Shown: positions 21,280-33,830, numbered from the stretch's first letter. The stretch is DNA of 64,000 nucleotides from Hofstenia miamia (GCA_004352715.1 SCFE01000012.1:2844378-2908377); one strand, 5' to 3'. Made by a program: numbers and translations. Notes: a model not told the origin generated them from the letters alone.

Positions 21280-22850
21280 GCATTTGCATCAACCTATATG
21301 CCATCAAGCATGAAAGCATAATTGTGCAACTGTCTTTAATCCGTACAGATGTAAAAATTTAACATTAAATTTTTCATTAAATACAACGCTTAATTGGACT
21401 CAAGCAATCAACAAGAAATTCAAGACTTGTATTTTGCATCATTCAAAACCCAAAAGTCAATAATCGAAATGAAAAGTGGCAACTATGGGGTTTTGAGTTG
21501 CCGCTGAAGGGGATGCTGATAATAAAACAAATGAATTATATTTATAATTACAAGACATAAAATCCAGATATTGTATTGGTTCATCTGTTGTAATGTCACC
21601 TAATTCTAGAATAAATCAAAAATAAAAAACTATTCCATAAATTACAGCTTAAGTATTGACTAGATGGAAAACTGAATTCCTGAATAGATTTTTGATGAAT
21701 AAATAGGGGGTAAAATGATAAATTTCAATTAAAAATAAGCTTTATTTTATTAGGCATACATGACAAAGTACAACGTCAAATACTAAATCAATTTTATAAA
21801 TACATAGGCAAAAATATGGTCACCAAAACAAAGTCAGAATATGGGTGAACAATAAAACACGAATGAAAACATTTCAAGTATAACATTATTGTTTCTAATT
21901 CATAAAAACTGTTTTAATTTGCTGGTAATATTACTTTTATGCAAAAATTCCTCTTTCTTCCTTTCAATATTTTGACTTGCGCTCTTAAATATAATTTACA
22001 AATATCAAAAAATTTGGATATATTTCAACATTTAATAAATATTTTGTTATTCTCTGTGAAAACGCAGCAATCGCATAAATTTTAGGTCTTTTATGTTGAA
22101 TATATGTGCTGAAAAACTGCTTTTGGAGTATGTTTGTTTTACATAAAGTCAAAAAATATACAGTATGAGATTTTATATCAATTACATTATCAATTGAGAA
22201 ACGTCAATATAATACGTATACTTTGAATAAAAATTAGAAAGCTACATATTCATGTACAAGAAAGTAACTAAGCATTCGTCGCTAATAAAGTGTTGTTGAT
22301 TAAGACACACCTGCTAATTTTATACGGCGTAGGTGTTTGTGTGACATAACTATGTCTACAAGCATTTCTATTTTTAGATAGCCTTTCAATATTATGAATG
22401 CAAATTGTGATTTCTTATAAAATCTGAATGTAAGATTTCCTTAATTCTGCTTCACATACTCTCCATACAACATCATTGACAAAATTTGCCTTAATTTTTA
22501 AAGGATTTTTTCAGTTAAGCTAAGCTCAACGTTCTCACCAGAGGGCATTTCACACTCAATACTTCTTAACTCAAGCTAGTGTTCAGAATCCTATCAAAGA
22601 ATTTCAAAGTTGTTTTGAAACCAAAAGATTAGTCCAAAATGATTTATTATACTCAAAATACTATTATAGAAATTCTAAGGTTCTGTTTATGTGTGATACT
22701 CTGAAAAACAGTCTTTGTTTGGTTTGATACATAAATATATTTTGCATTTTTTACATCTTTATTTCGATTTTGCGATGCAAGTCTCAATTTGTTGGAAAAG
22801 CGATAGTGAACAAAAGTAGTCTGAGCTCTAATACTTGAAAGAGATGACGA
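21280..22850. other. Non-coding, nothing recognised
   Basis: AT-rich with no supported gene. Only scattered short frames occur. Confidence 0.45.
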
Positions 22851-22859
22851 TCAAGGAAC

Positions 22860-23678
22860 CAGAAATGTAATCGTATCGGATTTCGATCGGTTCGTATCAG
22901 ATCGGATACGGATCAGATCGGATCATCATTTTGAGAAACTCTTTCGGATTCAAAAATTTTTAAAACGTAAGTGTTTGTACGTTTTATAGGAAGGTTTGTC
23001 ATTATTATAATCACTAATACAAAAATGTTTATTGAACCATACCAGCGGCATCTATTAATAGAGTATCATTAATTTAATTAATGATGCTGTTATCTAATTT
23101 AAAATTTTTTAGTCCATTTTAGTATCCAATTTCAGTAAAATTCAAAATTTATATTTAATTCTCAAATTAGTTTTAAAAATTAATTTTTCTCTCAAGAATT
23201 TTAATACACTACAACAATTTTTAACGTCTTTGATTTGCCATTAGTTGCCTTATAGCTGCAGTTTTGAAGTAAATGCATCTTGTTTGAAACAACTTAAATT
23301 CATAGTGACTTTGAAAAGTGGTTATTTTAGATTTTATACATAAAATACTAATATTGGAGGTAATATTATTAGAAACTTTACCATTTAAACTCAATAAATA
23401 TATTATGATTATAGTTGATAACAATTTTATGAACTAGATTATTACAAAGCTTACAATTCAGTTGATTTGCATGCACTATTTTGTAAGTATATGTCCATTT
23501 TTTATCTCAAGATAGTGTTGAAGCACTTAAAATTTTCTATTTGTATTTAAAAACACATAAATATTTTTAAGTCCATGTTTATTTTAAGCTAGAATGCTTA
23601 CTTAAATTCAGTTTGGTTTCGGATTGAATCTTCGGATACGGATCGGATCTTAAAATGTTGGATCCGATTCCATCTCTG
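22860..23678. mobile_element. Non-autonomous hAT element with 8-bp target duplication
   Basis: The left end reads 'cagaaatgtaatcgtatcgg'. The right end is the reverse complement of 'cagagatggaatcgg'. Both match the hAT 'CAGnGATGG' style. Subterminal regions on both sides carry repeated 'cggatacggatc' and 'gatcggat' motifs (22865-22930 and 23625-23665), typical transposase-binding arrays of hAT elements. The flanks are caaggaac (22852-22859) and caaagaac (23679-23686), an 8-bp duplication with one mismatch. There is no transposase inside 819 bp. Confidence 0.8.
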
Positions 23679-23689
23679 CAAAGAACTTA

Positions 23690-25320
23690 TAATGTAATTT
23701 TGCCTTTTCCATTGCTCGGGTTACAAAATAAGTGAGCGTGATCAACAAATATTGAACTAAAAAAACGCACCTTTTTTCCTCTTTCAAACCAATTGATTAC
23801 AATAGTTCTCATTAAAAAACGAATTAAACATGTTCTGTCCATGCTTAGTACGAAAGCTGTACTGGATATATAATATTAAAATGCGAGGGTCCACACTCCA
23901 CACCCCCTGTTTTGGCTGTAAGCTGTCACCATATCTGGTTGAGAGAATTGCTTCCATTGGAGTTCGATTTTACTCATTAATAACATTTGTTGAATTCAAG
24001 TTTTCTAGGAGAGCATCATCTATTGATTCATGGTATACATTCATTATTTTCCGCGCTTTTGTGGGCAAAAGTTGGGCTTTCAACAAAAGAAATCTGTGAG
24101 CCGTTTTCATCCAACTGCGATAAATCCCTATCAAGGAGTAAAAATAGTTTTTTTAAGGAACTGGCATTTGAAGTTTTTTTGCAGATCTAACTGATGCCAT
24201 TCAGACTACATAATCATTCAAATCATCATAAATAATAACATACTTAATAAAAATATAAATGCTTTTAAATTTAATTGAGTTTATAAATTTTTAATGAAGT
24301 ATTGAACTCTAAAAATTAAAATTCTTGTTCTCATTACGAATTGTTGCCAGACAGTCTGAGTATTTATGGACTTTCGGCATGAGTAGAACATGAATGATTA
24401 ATAAAAATTATCGTTCAAGAATAGTTGACATTTCAACAACTATAGCAACAGTAGTAGTCCTAACACAATTATAATTTAATTGTATGAAAGTACATTGGAT
24501 ATCAAATGTACCAATATCTCGGAAGTTCCAAGCTTCTTAGTTGGCTTTTTGAACATGAACGTAAACATATTTGAATATTTAATGATAAATATAGAAGTTA
24601 AGGGCAACATTATTGATTGTTTTGAAAAAATCATAAAAGCTCACCAACATTTATAAGTGAGACTATTTACGATGATAGCAATTTGAAATTGATCAAAGAC
24701 GTTAGCAACATAATTGTAAAAATGTCTTAAGATGTGATGAAGATTACATGGACCTCGCTTTTGTTACTTAAATTTATGTTATTTATTATATTTGTAAATT
24801 CCTAGGTCTTTTTAAACCTGTAAAGTAGACTATTGGAAATGGACACTAAGCAAATTGCGGTTAGAAACTTTTGTATATTTATTATAAATGAATGCGCACA
24901 CAATGAGTGAATGATGTCGGTTATTATTGCTTTAAACTTGCTCATAAATTTCTCTAATACATTTATGAGCCAATGCGTCACTAAGCTTTAGATACCAATA
25001 GATTGAAGTCTTCTTCTATTTTAGTAGGTATTTCTAAGTTCATTATAGATCTCATATTTATATGCATAGTGTATACAATTATCCAATCATTGCAAATAAC
25101 AGATGCATTTATAAATTGTATGAAAATATGTGATACTAATAAAAAATTTTTAACCCTTCGTCAACAGAACATATATTAGCAATGTTCTCTACAAGTAGCT
25201 ATGAAAAAATAGTGGCAAGTGTTAATATAATATATTATTTGAATACTTATATTATTAACAATTATATTTAATAATACTGTGAAACATGTACAACATTTTC
25301 AAACAGAAAAACTGAATATA
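23690..25320. other. No recognised gene
   Basis: Contains overlapping plus-strand frames at 23830-24190 that I could not assign to a family. The rest is AT-rich non-coding sequence. A single N sits at 25321. Confidence 0.4.
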
Positions 25321-25321
25321 N

Positions 25322-25987
25322 ATAAATGTTCATTGCTTACGAACCAATAATGGAAACCAAAATTTAACCTTTGGTAATTCACATTTCCACAATCATTATG
25401 ATCTAGACGCAGATAATTGTTGTATTAAGATATAAATAGCATTAATATAATAGAAAATAACTTAATAAAAAGACTGACAAATTCTCTAAACAAACAAAAA
25501 GCCAGCTCTAAATTGATATTCTCAAAACTTCAGTTTTAATAATTCATATGCATTTACCCACATGTTCAAATTTGCAATTCTTTCACCATGTTCTATATCC
25601 TCGGACATACTCAACAGACGCCCACCCCTTGATTTTGTCAAGTTTCCTGGACAGGAACTATCACTATTGATTTTTACTTTAAAAAGATTTTTAATGAGAA
25701 AAACCATTCAGAATTTAATAAATATAAGCATTTATTTCTAATTAATAGTGTTCTATTCTATGTGCAGTTAGATCACATCTCCATTTCACAAAAAACATCA
25801 AATAAATAAGTCGGCCTAAGATCCAAAAAATAACAAAAGTACATAATTATATAGAGTCATAACATTTTGGCCCTCCCCAATATTGAATTGCTTTCGGCGT
25901 CTCTGCATAATTTACATTATATAAATTCATTGGCAATATTTATATGCTACATTATTTATTAAAATTTATAATTAATAATACCAGAAT
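25322..25987. repeat. 666-bp near-identical duplicate bounded by single Ns, copy 1
   Basis: Matches 26348-27013 base for base with only a few differences seen by eye (for example 'attcattgg' against 'attaattgg') and the same length. Single N characters lie immediately before (25321) and after (25988). This is best explained as an allelic or overlapping contig placed beside its counterpart. Confidence 0.85.
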
Positions 25988-26204
25988 NATTTAAAATGTT
26001 GGTAGATTGCAGGCTTGTTGCGGGGGCAATATTATACTCCCGCAACCCACCCCGCAAATCCCCGCCAAATTAATAAAATCAAAAAATATAATAGTGCGTA
26101 TAAAATAATATTCAAAACAATGATCATGATAATATTTTACCAAGCAATGACAATTTTAATCGGAATCGCTTTCAAAAAAATGTTCTTCTATAAGTGCAGC
26201 TGAT

Positions 26205-26340
26205 TACCATTCACATGGAGGATTTCCCAATTTTTTCCATTAAACTTTGCATCTGATTGTTACTCTTTATATGGACAATGGATTGTAGGACATTAGGCTT
26301 TATCTTGCGGCGAAGCTTAGATAAAATCAACCCATTCAAA
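26205..26340 (-). pseudogene. hAT-like transposase C-terminal fragment
   Basis: The minus-strand frame contains 'LRRKIKPNVLQSIVHIKSN', resembling the last helix of hAT transposases ('R.rL.p..ve.l.fik.n'). It is in the expected order after the fragment at 27127-27260. A GC-rich stretch just downstream on the minus strand (26010-26070, 'gttgcgggggcaatatt') may be the element end. Confidence 0.35.
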
Positions 26341-26347
26341 AAATTCA

Positions 26348-27013
26348 ATAAATGTTCATTGCTTACGAACCAATAATGGAAACCAAAATTTAACCTTTGG
26401 TAATTCACATTTCCACAATCATTATGATCTAGACGCAGATAATTGTTGTATTAAGATATAAATAGCATTAATATAATAGAAAATAACTTAATAAAAAGAC
26501 TGACAAATTCTCTAAACAAACAAAAAGCCAGCTCTAAATTGATATTCTCAAAACTTCAGTTTTAATAATTCATATGCATTTACCCACATGTTCAAATTTG
26601 CAATTCTTTCACCATGTTCTATATCCTCGGACATACTCAACAGACGCCCACCCCTTGATTTTGTCAAGTTTCCTGGACAGGAACTATCACTATTGATTTT
26701 TACTTTAAAAAGATTTTTAATGAGAAAAACCATTCAGAATTTAATAAATATAAGCATTTATTTCTAATTAATAGTGTTCTATTCTATGTGCAGTTAGATC
26801 ACATCTCCATTTCACAAAAAACATCAAATAAATAAGTCGGCCTAAGATCCAAAAAATAACAAAAGTACATAATTATATAGAGTCATAACATTTTGGCCCT
26901 CCCCAATATTGAATTGCTTTCGGCGTCTCTGCATAATTTACATTATATAAATTAATTGGCAATATTTATATGCTACATTATTTATTAAAATTTATAATTA
27001 ATAACACCAGAAT
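26348..27013. repeat. 666-bp near-identical duplicate, copy 2
   Basis: Counterpart of 25322-25987. On the minus strand both copies hold the same 61-codon frame ('GGRLLSMSEDIEHGER...'), unrecognised. This copy separates two pieces of hAT-like coding sequence, so it or a larger insert interrupts that remnant. Confidence 0.85.
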
Positions 27014-27126
27014 GAATTAACTCGCCTAGTTCGCTAAATTTTAAAAATCAAAAAAAAATTATTCACAGCAATATGTAAAAATCAATAATAGAATTGGGGC
27101 GGGACGGGGCGGGGATCCCCATCCCA

Positions 27127-27260
27127 TCACAAAAAAAAGATTGAGGTAGATATTAGAGAATGACAATATGAGGTAAGCATTGACCCGAGTACGAGCTGAA
27201 CAGAATATTTCCTTTCCAAAACGAGCCACCCAAAAACTTCATTTTCATTTGACGTAATGG
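27127..27260 (-). pseudogene. hAT-like dimerisation-region fragment
   Basis: The minus strand reads 'NEVFGWLVLERKYSVQLVLG' and then 'LTSYCHSLISTSIFF', which follows the hAT pattern 'dpl.WW...e..yp.L...a..yL.i..tS..sErvFS' with key residues eroded. A GC-rich patch (27094-27125, 'ggggcgggacggggcgggg') follows on the minus-strand downstream side. Confidence 0.4.
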
Positions 27261-27359
27261 ATCTCGGATCAATCAAATGATCATTAACATTAATGATTTT
27301 CTGATAGGGAAGTTGCAATTCATTGGTATTTCTTAACGTCTTTCTCAAATCAAGCGATG

Positions 27360-28190
27360 TTAAACAGCAGTATTTCCATAATAATCAATCTAATATTTCT
27401 ACCCCACACTGACCCAATCAGACAATGTGATAGCCGGCCCGATCCGAAACCCGAAATCGGATCGGGTTTATCATGTACCAAATGTCACTCTCTGGTAAAT
27501 ATTAATCAGTGTCATTAAATTAAAAATGTTCCGTTATTTAAAGGAACATTGCATTCAAATATACAGGATTGATCGTATTTTCAAAAGATCTGTCTACTCT
27601 TGACTTCCAAAAATTTTGGATAGTAGTAGCGATCATTAACAAACTGTTTATCTTTACGACATTGTTTGTCTTATCGGCAACTAGTAAATTGATGTAATCC
27701 AGATTGAAAATTAGATGAGACCAAACACATATTTCAAAAAATATAAAAGTAAAATAAGTTCAGCGGAAATTTCTTCCAAAATATTGAAATACAAATCAAT
27801 CATTATTTAGGTCCCTTTAATTTTTGACATTGTAATGAATGACAATAAGTTGCTAGTGCTAAATTTTTTTACTATGCCTAGGAACTACGGGTAATCACCT
27901 AAATGACTAATTTCTTAAAAATTTGAAGTGTCAGAAGCAATTCCTAAAATCATTTCCTAAAAACCAATAACATGGCTATGATAGCAATAAAACAAATTAA
28001 ATTCAAAGTATATATAAATTCAATTGTTTTAGATTTAAAAAATTATTCCATTTTTGTCCTTTTTCCAGTTCAAGCTTTTAAAACTATAAATTACCTTATG
28101 GTAGAATTTCTCGAGTTAATTCTAAATAATAACCGATTAAGACAAATGTTGACATGTTTTATTATACGTGATTTCAAATCATTTATATAG
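27360..28190. other. Non-coding, nothing recognised
   Basis: AT-rich. A short palindromic patch 'cccgatccgaaacccgaaat' lies near 27440-27470. No gene is supported. Confidence 0.4.
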
Positions 28191-28244
28191 GAAAATACAT
28201 TCTGATGTTATTTCAAAACAATTTAGAAAGACCTCAAGTATACA

Positions 28245-29534
28245 ATGGACAGCAGTGCAAGAAAGATTTTGGACTTTGATGATAAAAGCAAATTGGTAAA
28301 CTACTTTGATAATACGGAGCAAAACTTAATAAATTCGTCTGAAAAGATAAAAATCATTGGAATCTTTGGAGCCACTAGAGGAGGAAAATCTTACATCATG
28401 AATGTAATCAGAAGAAAACTACAAAATGATCACAGCACTGAATTAAGAGGATTTACAAGTGAATTGGCGTGTGACGGAGTAACTAAGGGTTTTTGGGTAA
28501 TGAAAAGCAAAAATATATATGAAGAAAACATCAGCTATTTGCTCTGTGACACTGAAGGAGCCTTTGAAGTTGGAAAGTTCAACGATGTTTCTGCAAAATT
28601 ATTTGCTGTGTCATCTACGTTATGCAGCTGTTTAATAATAAATGTCGTACACACAATTAATTCAAATGAGCTTGATTTTTTCAATGTTTTCTTAGAATAC
28701 GCATGTTTTAAGCATTCCGATAAATTCACTGAGCTAGTGTTTCTTGTTCGAGAACGCAATGTTTCCTGATGCCATCGATTGGCATGCAACAATCGCGAAA
28801 CATAAATTATAGTAAATTTTATAAAACTACTTGTGATGCAGTTGCTGAGATGATGGATGGGGAATACGTAACTAGAGAGTTTGATAGATATTGTCAAGAA
28901 TTTGTTGAGCAGGTTGTAATAAATGCGAAAAAAACTTACGATGCAAGATATCTGAAATACCAAGTAGGTGGCTTGGTTGACACTATCAACAGCAATAAAA
29001 AGTTAACCATTTTTAATTTGCAAAAGATTTGATTTAGTAGACAACATTAATGCTACTGACAGAAAATTGACTGAAACCATTCAAAGGCATGAACTAAAAC
29101 GGAAAATGAATATCAATACTAATTATATTGATAACATTAATGAAGATGACGACAAGCAAATGATGCAGTATGTTGAGGAATTGAAAGAGCTTCAGAAAAA
29201 GCAGGAAAAGGTTGTTTTAGAAATGGAGAAACGAAATGAAAGCCCTTGCCAAAAAATTGAAGACTGCCAAAAAGATAATGATCGTTTGCATAGTTATGCT
29301 GTGACATATGGTTAAAGTGTTTCTAAAATTACTGAGGAAAAAAATTTAGCCAAAGCAAGTCCACGTTTTTGGCAGAAAATTGGAGCGTATTTAGACCGTT
29401 CTACACTACCAAAAGTAAAAATAGCAGCCAATGTTTTTGGGCCTGAATCTAAAGCGAAAGTGGTGGTAGCTACGTTTAGTGATGCATTTGACAAGGTCCA
29501 GGGTAAGCGATATGCCAAAGCTTCACTTAATTGA
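28245..29534 (+). pseudogene. Broken third copy of the atlastin-like GTPase, diverged
   Basis: The start 'MDSSARKILDFDDKSKL' aligns with the intact gene. The P-loop GATRGGKS, 'GVTKGFW', and DTEG in 'LLCDTEGAFEVGKF' are present. At about 28755-28770 'FLVRERN' runs straight into 'FLMPSIGMQQSR': roughly 36 codons that follow the guanine motif in the intact gene are deleted, and the frame changes. A second frame change falls near 29032. An in-frame stop TAA at 29313-29315 follows the coiled-coil-like part. The tail then reads open to TGA at 29532-29534, with a basic-hydrophobic end ('WQKIGAYLDRSTLPKVK') that differs from the intact gene. It is an older paralogue, not a recent duplicate. I chose the ATG at 28245 because it follows the conserved 'aatttag' acceptor and aligns with the intact start. 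Confidence 0.75.
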
Positions 29535-29824
29535 GATTGTAACAGCAATTCTATACATGTTAGTACAGTTCGGTGTAAAAAGATAATATTCATTTTTTTC
29601 TAACTTAAATTAGCAATGAATTCAACAAATATTACAGGTGGGCTGAATCATGAGACATGAAAATAAATATTAAATTACTTCCCACAGTGCAATTTTATTT
29701 ATGTAATAAATTTAAATAATTTTATCCCATGGAGGAGTGCAAATAAGCTAACCCAAAATTCAATAGTTAGGATCTAAACAGATTTTAAACTTAAAATTCT
29801 GAAATTGGTAGAATGCAATTTTCT

Positions 29825-30280
29825 AGGCGTGTGCGATGAACCGAATTTGCACTGAGATTCGATGTGAAACCAGCAAGAATCGAATTGATCTGATTTGAAA
29901 ATTGAATAGTGTGAAAAACCAGTGTACTGTCCTGCATGAACATCAGCACTCAAAAATTATTTTTTGATTGGAAAAATTAAATAGAGAGGTGATCTTTGCC
30001 CAAATCTCACTATGCGCTCTCATAAAGTTTGTGATTATATGGAGAAATTCACTACAGACAATCAATCTTTCTCACCTTCCGAGTATTAAAAATATACTGA
30101 GTTGAGTTTTTAGAGTTTGAGATAAGATCGAGTACTTGAACTTGACTCGAATTTTAAGTTGTCGCATTTAAATTTGCAATTAATTTCAGTAGCATTGAAC
30201 CAATTTTTGCAACATAATTCAAGTGGGAATCCAAAAGAAATCGAATTGAATATAACCATAACCGCTCTGCACACCCTTAA
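29825..30280. mobile_element. Possible small hAT-like element
   Basis: The ends look inverted: 'aggcgtgtgcgatgaaccg' at the left and 'gctctgcacaccctt' at the right (reverse complement 'aagggtgtgcagagc'). Subterminal 'tcgaatt/gaattcga' and 'cgagtacttgaacttgactc' motifs occur inside. No convincing 8-bp duplication was found, so the call is tentative. Confidence 0.35.
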
Positions 30281-30578
30281 AATTTACTCAAAACCTAACT
30301 GCCACTAGCTACAGGTGCATTTTCCTTCAATAGTTATTCAATTTTACTGGAATCCGCTTATTATCTAAAAAAATGGTGTGTTGATAGTAAGTGCATATTA
30401 TTTTAAATGCCATAAATGTTTAGGTGATATTTAGTTGTATATGTGATTGCATGAAATGTAGTGTTTCTGAGAATATTTATTTTTGCCATTGCAATGAATG
30501 TTGACTCATGATAAAACACTCTAGCTTCTGGTGACTATTATTTTTTTTAAATATGACAGCTTTCTTAACTGAAACTAG

Positions 30579-30610
<32 letters not shown>

Positions 30611-30780
30611 NNNNNNNNNNNNNNNNNNNNNNNNNNNNNNNNNNNNNNNNNNNNNNNNNNNNNNNNNNNNNNNNNNNNNNNNNNNNNNNNNNNNNNNNNN
30701 NNNNNNNNNNNNNNNNNNNNNNNNNNNNNNNNNNNNNNNNNNNNNNNNNNNNNNNNNNNNNNNNNNNNNNNNNNNNNNNN
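30611..30780. other. Assembly gap inside a (TA)n tract
   Basis: 170 N bases with TA arrays on both sides (30582-30610 and 30781-30812). Confidence 0.97.
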
Positions 30781-30814
<34 letters not shown>

Positions 30815-31199
30815 CACCACCTTATTTCATTAAATTTTTACTGCAATATTGTTTATAAGGAAAACTGACTCCAGTAGCATTAAACCTGGTGGCTTAAGAC
30901 TCCTGTGTCTAAAGACTTAGAATTTTATCGGTTTTTTAAACTTCGCCGTTCATATTTTTTTATACTATAATTACTGTACTATCAAAAACAGCTTCCAGAT
31001 TATTAAGTTAGAAATTCACAAATGAAACTTTAGAGCAATAATTTGCTAAAATTTCATATATCAATGCTCACTAAAATACAATGCTTCAACATTTCATTTT
31101 TAGCCAAGTAAAACCTATTTGCAAGTCAAATTTTACTGAACTTTTGAGATATTTCAATAATGCCAAAAAGGAACAACAAATGTTAAAAATGTCTTCCCA

Positions 31200-32850
31200 A
31201 AATAATATAAATATTACAAAACAAGAATTTTGTCACAATCAGATCAAGCAAATATATTACAATCTTTCATATTTGAAGGAAGTAACTAGCTATTCAGTTT
31301 TTTCTTAAAAGGAGGCTGTGGTTATTAATGAGTCATTAACTAAAAAATCCAAAACTGCAATCTTGAATAATAACCAGTGTCAAACCAAAATTATTTTAGC
31401 ATGGTGTGAATTTTTAAACTTTCTTGAATTGGGCATTATTTTGTCTCATGACAACTGCTGCAGAAATGTATAGTTCTTTATTCAATGTAATTTTTCACAA
31501 ATGTATATACTTCTTTTTTTGAACTTTTCAAATCTACAGCATTCAGCAAATTTGGTATAATACTGCAAGCAGAATTATTTGCAAGAAATCGTTTTTAATG
31601 AAACATGATTGGGTACAGAAGCAAACCAATTGTTGTTTGGATTTTTAAGAAGATATTTTATAGATTATTAAATTAAATTTTAAAATGGTTACTGCTAGCT
31701 TGAACAACTATTTTTTAGAAATACGTTAAATACGTCAATTGAACAGAATAAAATGAAACGCTCATGACTGCAGCAATTTACAGTCTAAGCAAAGTTTAAG
31801 CATTTTTTAAAATGCCTCTTAGTGATTATACATAAAGAGCTTGTACATTTTTAAAAGGACAAGCCTTTTTTCCCAAATTTTCAAATGCTTTTCTCAAATT
31901 TCCAAATTGTTGGTGAGTGTGCACCTATGAATTGATGAAAATTTGTATAAAATTGCATTACCTGAGGTATTTGAAAACACACATTATTTTAGGGTAAAAA
32001 TTCCAATTTTGTAAAATTCCTTGAATGTATTCGCTATAATAAAGGCTCGAAAATCATGATTTTTAATACCACAGATCATCAGCTAACCCCAACCAATTTT
32101 TGTTACAGTTAGACAGCTCAAGCCCAATTAAAGATCGCCCTGTGCAAAGTCGATGATCATGGCACCTAAAACATCTCTGACAGAGCATAATTTCAAAACG
32201 TAAGTTGGGAAGCACTTCTCTATTGTGTTGCTTTTTCAGATTTTAAAAATAATCATGGGTATTTTTAATCTAAAACAACCTGGTTTCATTTTACACATTT
32301 TCAAAGAAATTTCTCCAAACATATTAGGAAAATTGGAAATCGTAAGCTATGGACCATTTATTGGTGAATGTACTCAAAAGTACGGCCGAAAATTTATACT
32401 AAGGCATATTCCTTTGGCTGAAGTACTTGAAACGATTAAGTATTTATCATTGAAAATTTCGATTTATAAAAAAAAGACTTAAATACATTTCACACCTAAC
32501 ATTCAGATAATTCTAAGATCTAGAGCACATGGGATGAACGCTGAACTTTAACTTTAACTGTATCGTTATATGCATATATAGACTTCCCAAACAGGGTGAG
32601 TCAGGGGCTGTCTCTTATACACATCAGAGTGATGAAATCGAGCAAAATCAAGCTATATGGCAACTGTTATTGAGATAAGATAAACTAGTGAGTTATGAGT
32701 GCTTAAAAATTTTTTCAAGAAATCATAAAAAATTATGAAATTCTAAAGCTGTTTGAGGTTAATAATGTTTAATTCTTTACCCACTCTCACATTGTATTAA
32801 ACTCTTACAATTTTTTTAAACTTTAAGCCCCCCTGATTTTTAAGGGGCTT
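31200..32850 (+). repeat. Dispersed repeat, longest copy (blocks Z, W, Y)
   Basis: Direct match to block Z at 1290-2450 and inverted match to 3330-4270. The stretch 32225-32482 is an 85-codon open frame in block W ('GECTQKYGRKFILRHIPLAE'), part of which is also readable in the inverted copy. I do not recognise the protein. Block Y here (about 32550-32700) carries the adapter-like sequence at 32608-32625. Confidence 0.65.
32608..32625. other. 18-base match to the Tn5 mosaic end
   Basis: CTGTCTCTTATACACATC matches 18 of the 19 bases of the Tn5 mosaic end used in tagmentation libraries. In the homologous repeat copies (near 215 and 3490) the matching positions read 'gatgtctttggcg...' instead. 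It may be adapter carry-over in the assembly or a coincidence. Confidence 0.6.
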
Positions 32851-33118
32851 GATGGCAATGACTGATTCTTACTTAACAGATTCTGAATGTTTTACACAAT
32901 ATTGCATTGCAAATACCATGCAACAAGTTATTACAACTCTATGTTTTAAAAAATTTTGGTCCTCCTTTGACTCTCTGACTGCCTTTACTTTTTGAAGCAC
33001 AAGGTCAGCTAAAATGTATTGGGTCCTTGAATTGAGAGTTTCATTTTCATTCAGACTTTGCTAAATCAATACAGTTCAATTTGATCTACATCTGTCCAAT
33101 CAATTAGTCATTCCAAAA

Positions 33119-33364
33119 TTGAAAATTTCGAAGTCTTTAAAAAATCTAATTAATGCCAAAGCCTCAGTTACAGTGGTTCAACTTGAGAAATTCCCAATCG
33201 AATTGAATAGTGCATTGCTGCGTTTACATTTGTTCATCTTGACGAATTCATTTGACGACTTCAATAAATTCCTAATGTCAAGCCCATGTGAAACAAACAA
33301 ATTGGTCGCCAATTTTTGTTGGTCAACGAAAATCGTGAATGTAGCTCCTCACTTCCCCAACTAA
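33119..33364 (+). other. 81-codon open frame, unrecognised
   Basis: An ATG-initiated frame with mixed polar and hydrophobic composition and no recognised motif. There is no splice partner or repeat copy. It may be chance. Confidence 0.15.
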
Positions 33365-33699
33365 AATCGGGAGTGATTATGTAGAATAAAATTCTATTCA
33401 GACCAACAAAAATTGGACAATAAATATTGTTCACTTAACACCCCTTTTCGCCACTTTAGTCGCTAAGCAATTGAATGACAAAAGTTTTTCGTGTAGCAGG
33501 GTGCTCTGAGCAAATTTTTTGTCTGAGAAATATTTCTCCAACTTTCTAGAAATTTTCAACTTCAAAGATAAATAAACCTATAATTGCATTAGTTTTCACA
33601 ATATATTTCTGCTGCAAAATTTTAGATTACATGTAACTAGTTTATTCAATTTCCCAATAAACAATAAAACGTTTAGAAAATGGTTTATAACACATCTTA

Positions 33700-33830
33700 A
33701 AATTGTTTAGAAGATGTTTAGAAATGGCATCTATGTCAGGTGTAGAAGACGCCTTTAAAATGTTTAGAAAAGTTCTAGAAGAGGTTTAAAAGACGTTTAG
33801 AAGACGTCTAGAAGACGTTTAGAAGACAGT
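33700..33830 (+). repeat. Short tandem repeat around 'gacgtttagaa'
   Basis: Units of 12-24 bases, variants of 'agacgtttagaagacgtcta', are repeated and become more regular to the right (33785-33828). The 81-codon frame on the minus strand at 33819-34064 starts beyond it and is unrecognised. Confidence 0.65.

Noticed and set aside
25981-26070. GC-rich patches near 26010-26070 and 27094-27125 as paired ends of one element
   Set aside because: Both are G-rich and similar in flavour but do not form a clear inverted repeat, and no target duplication was found.
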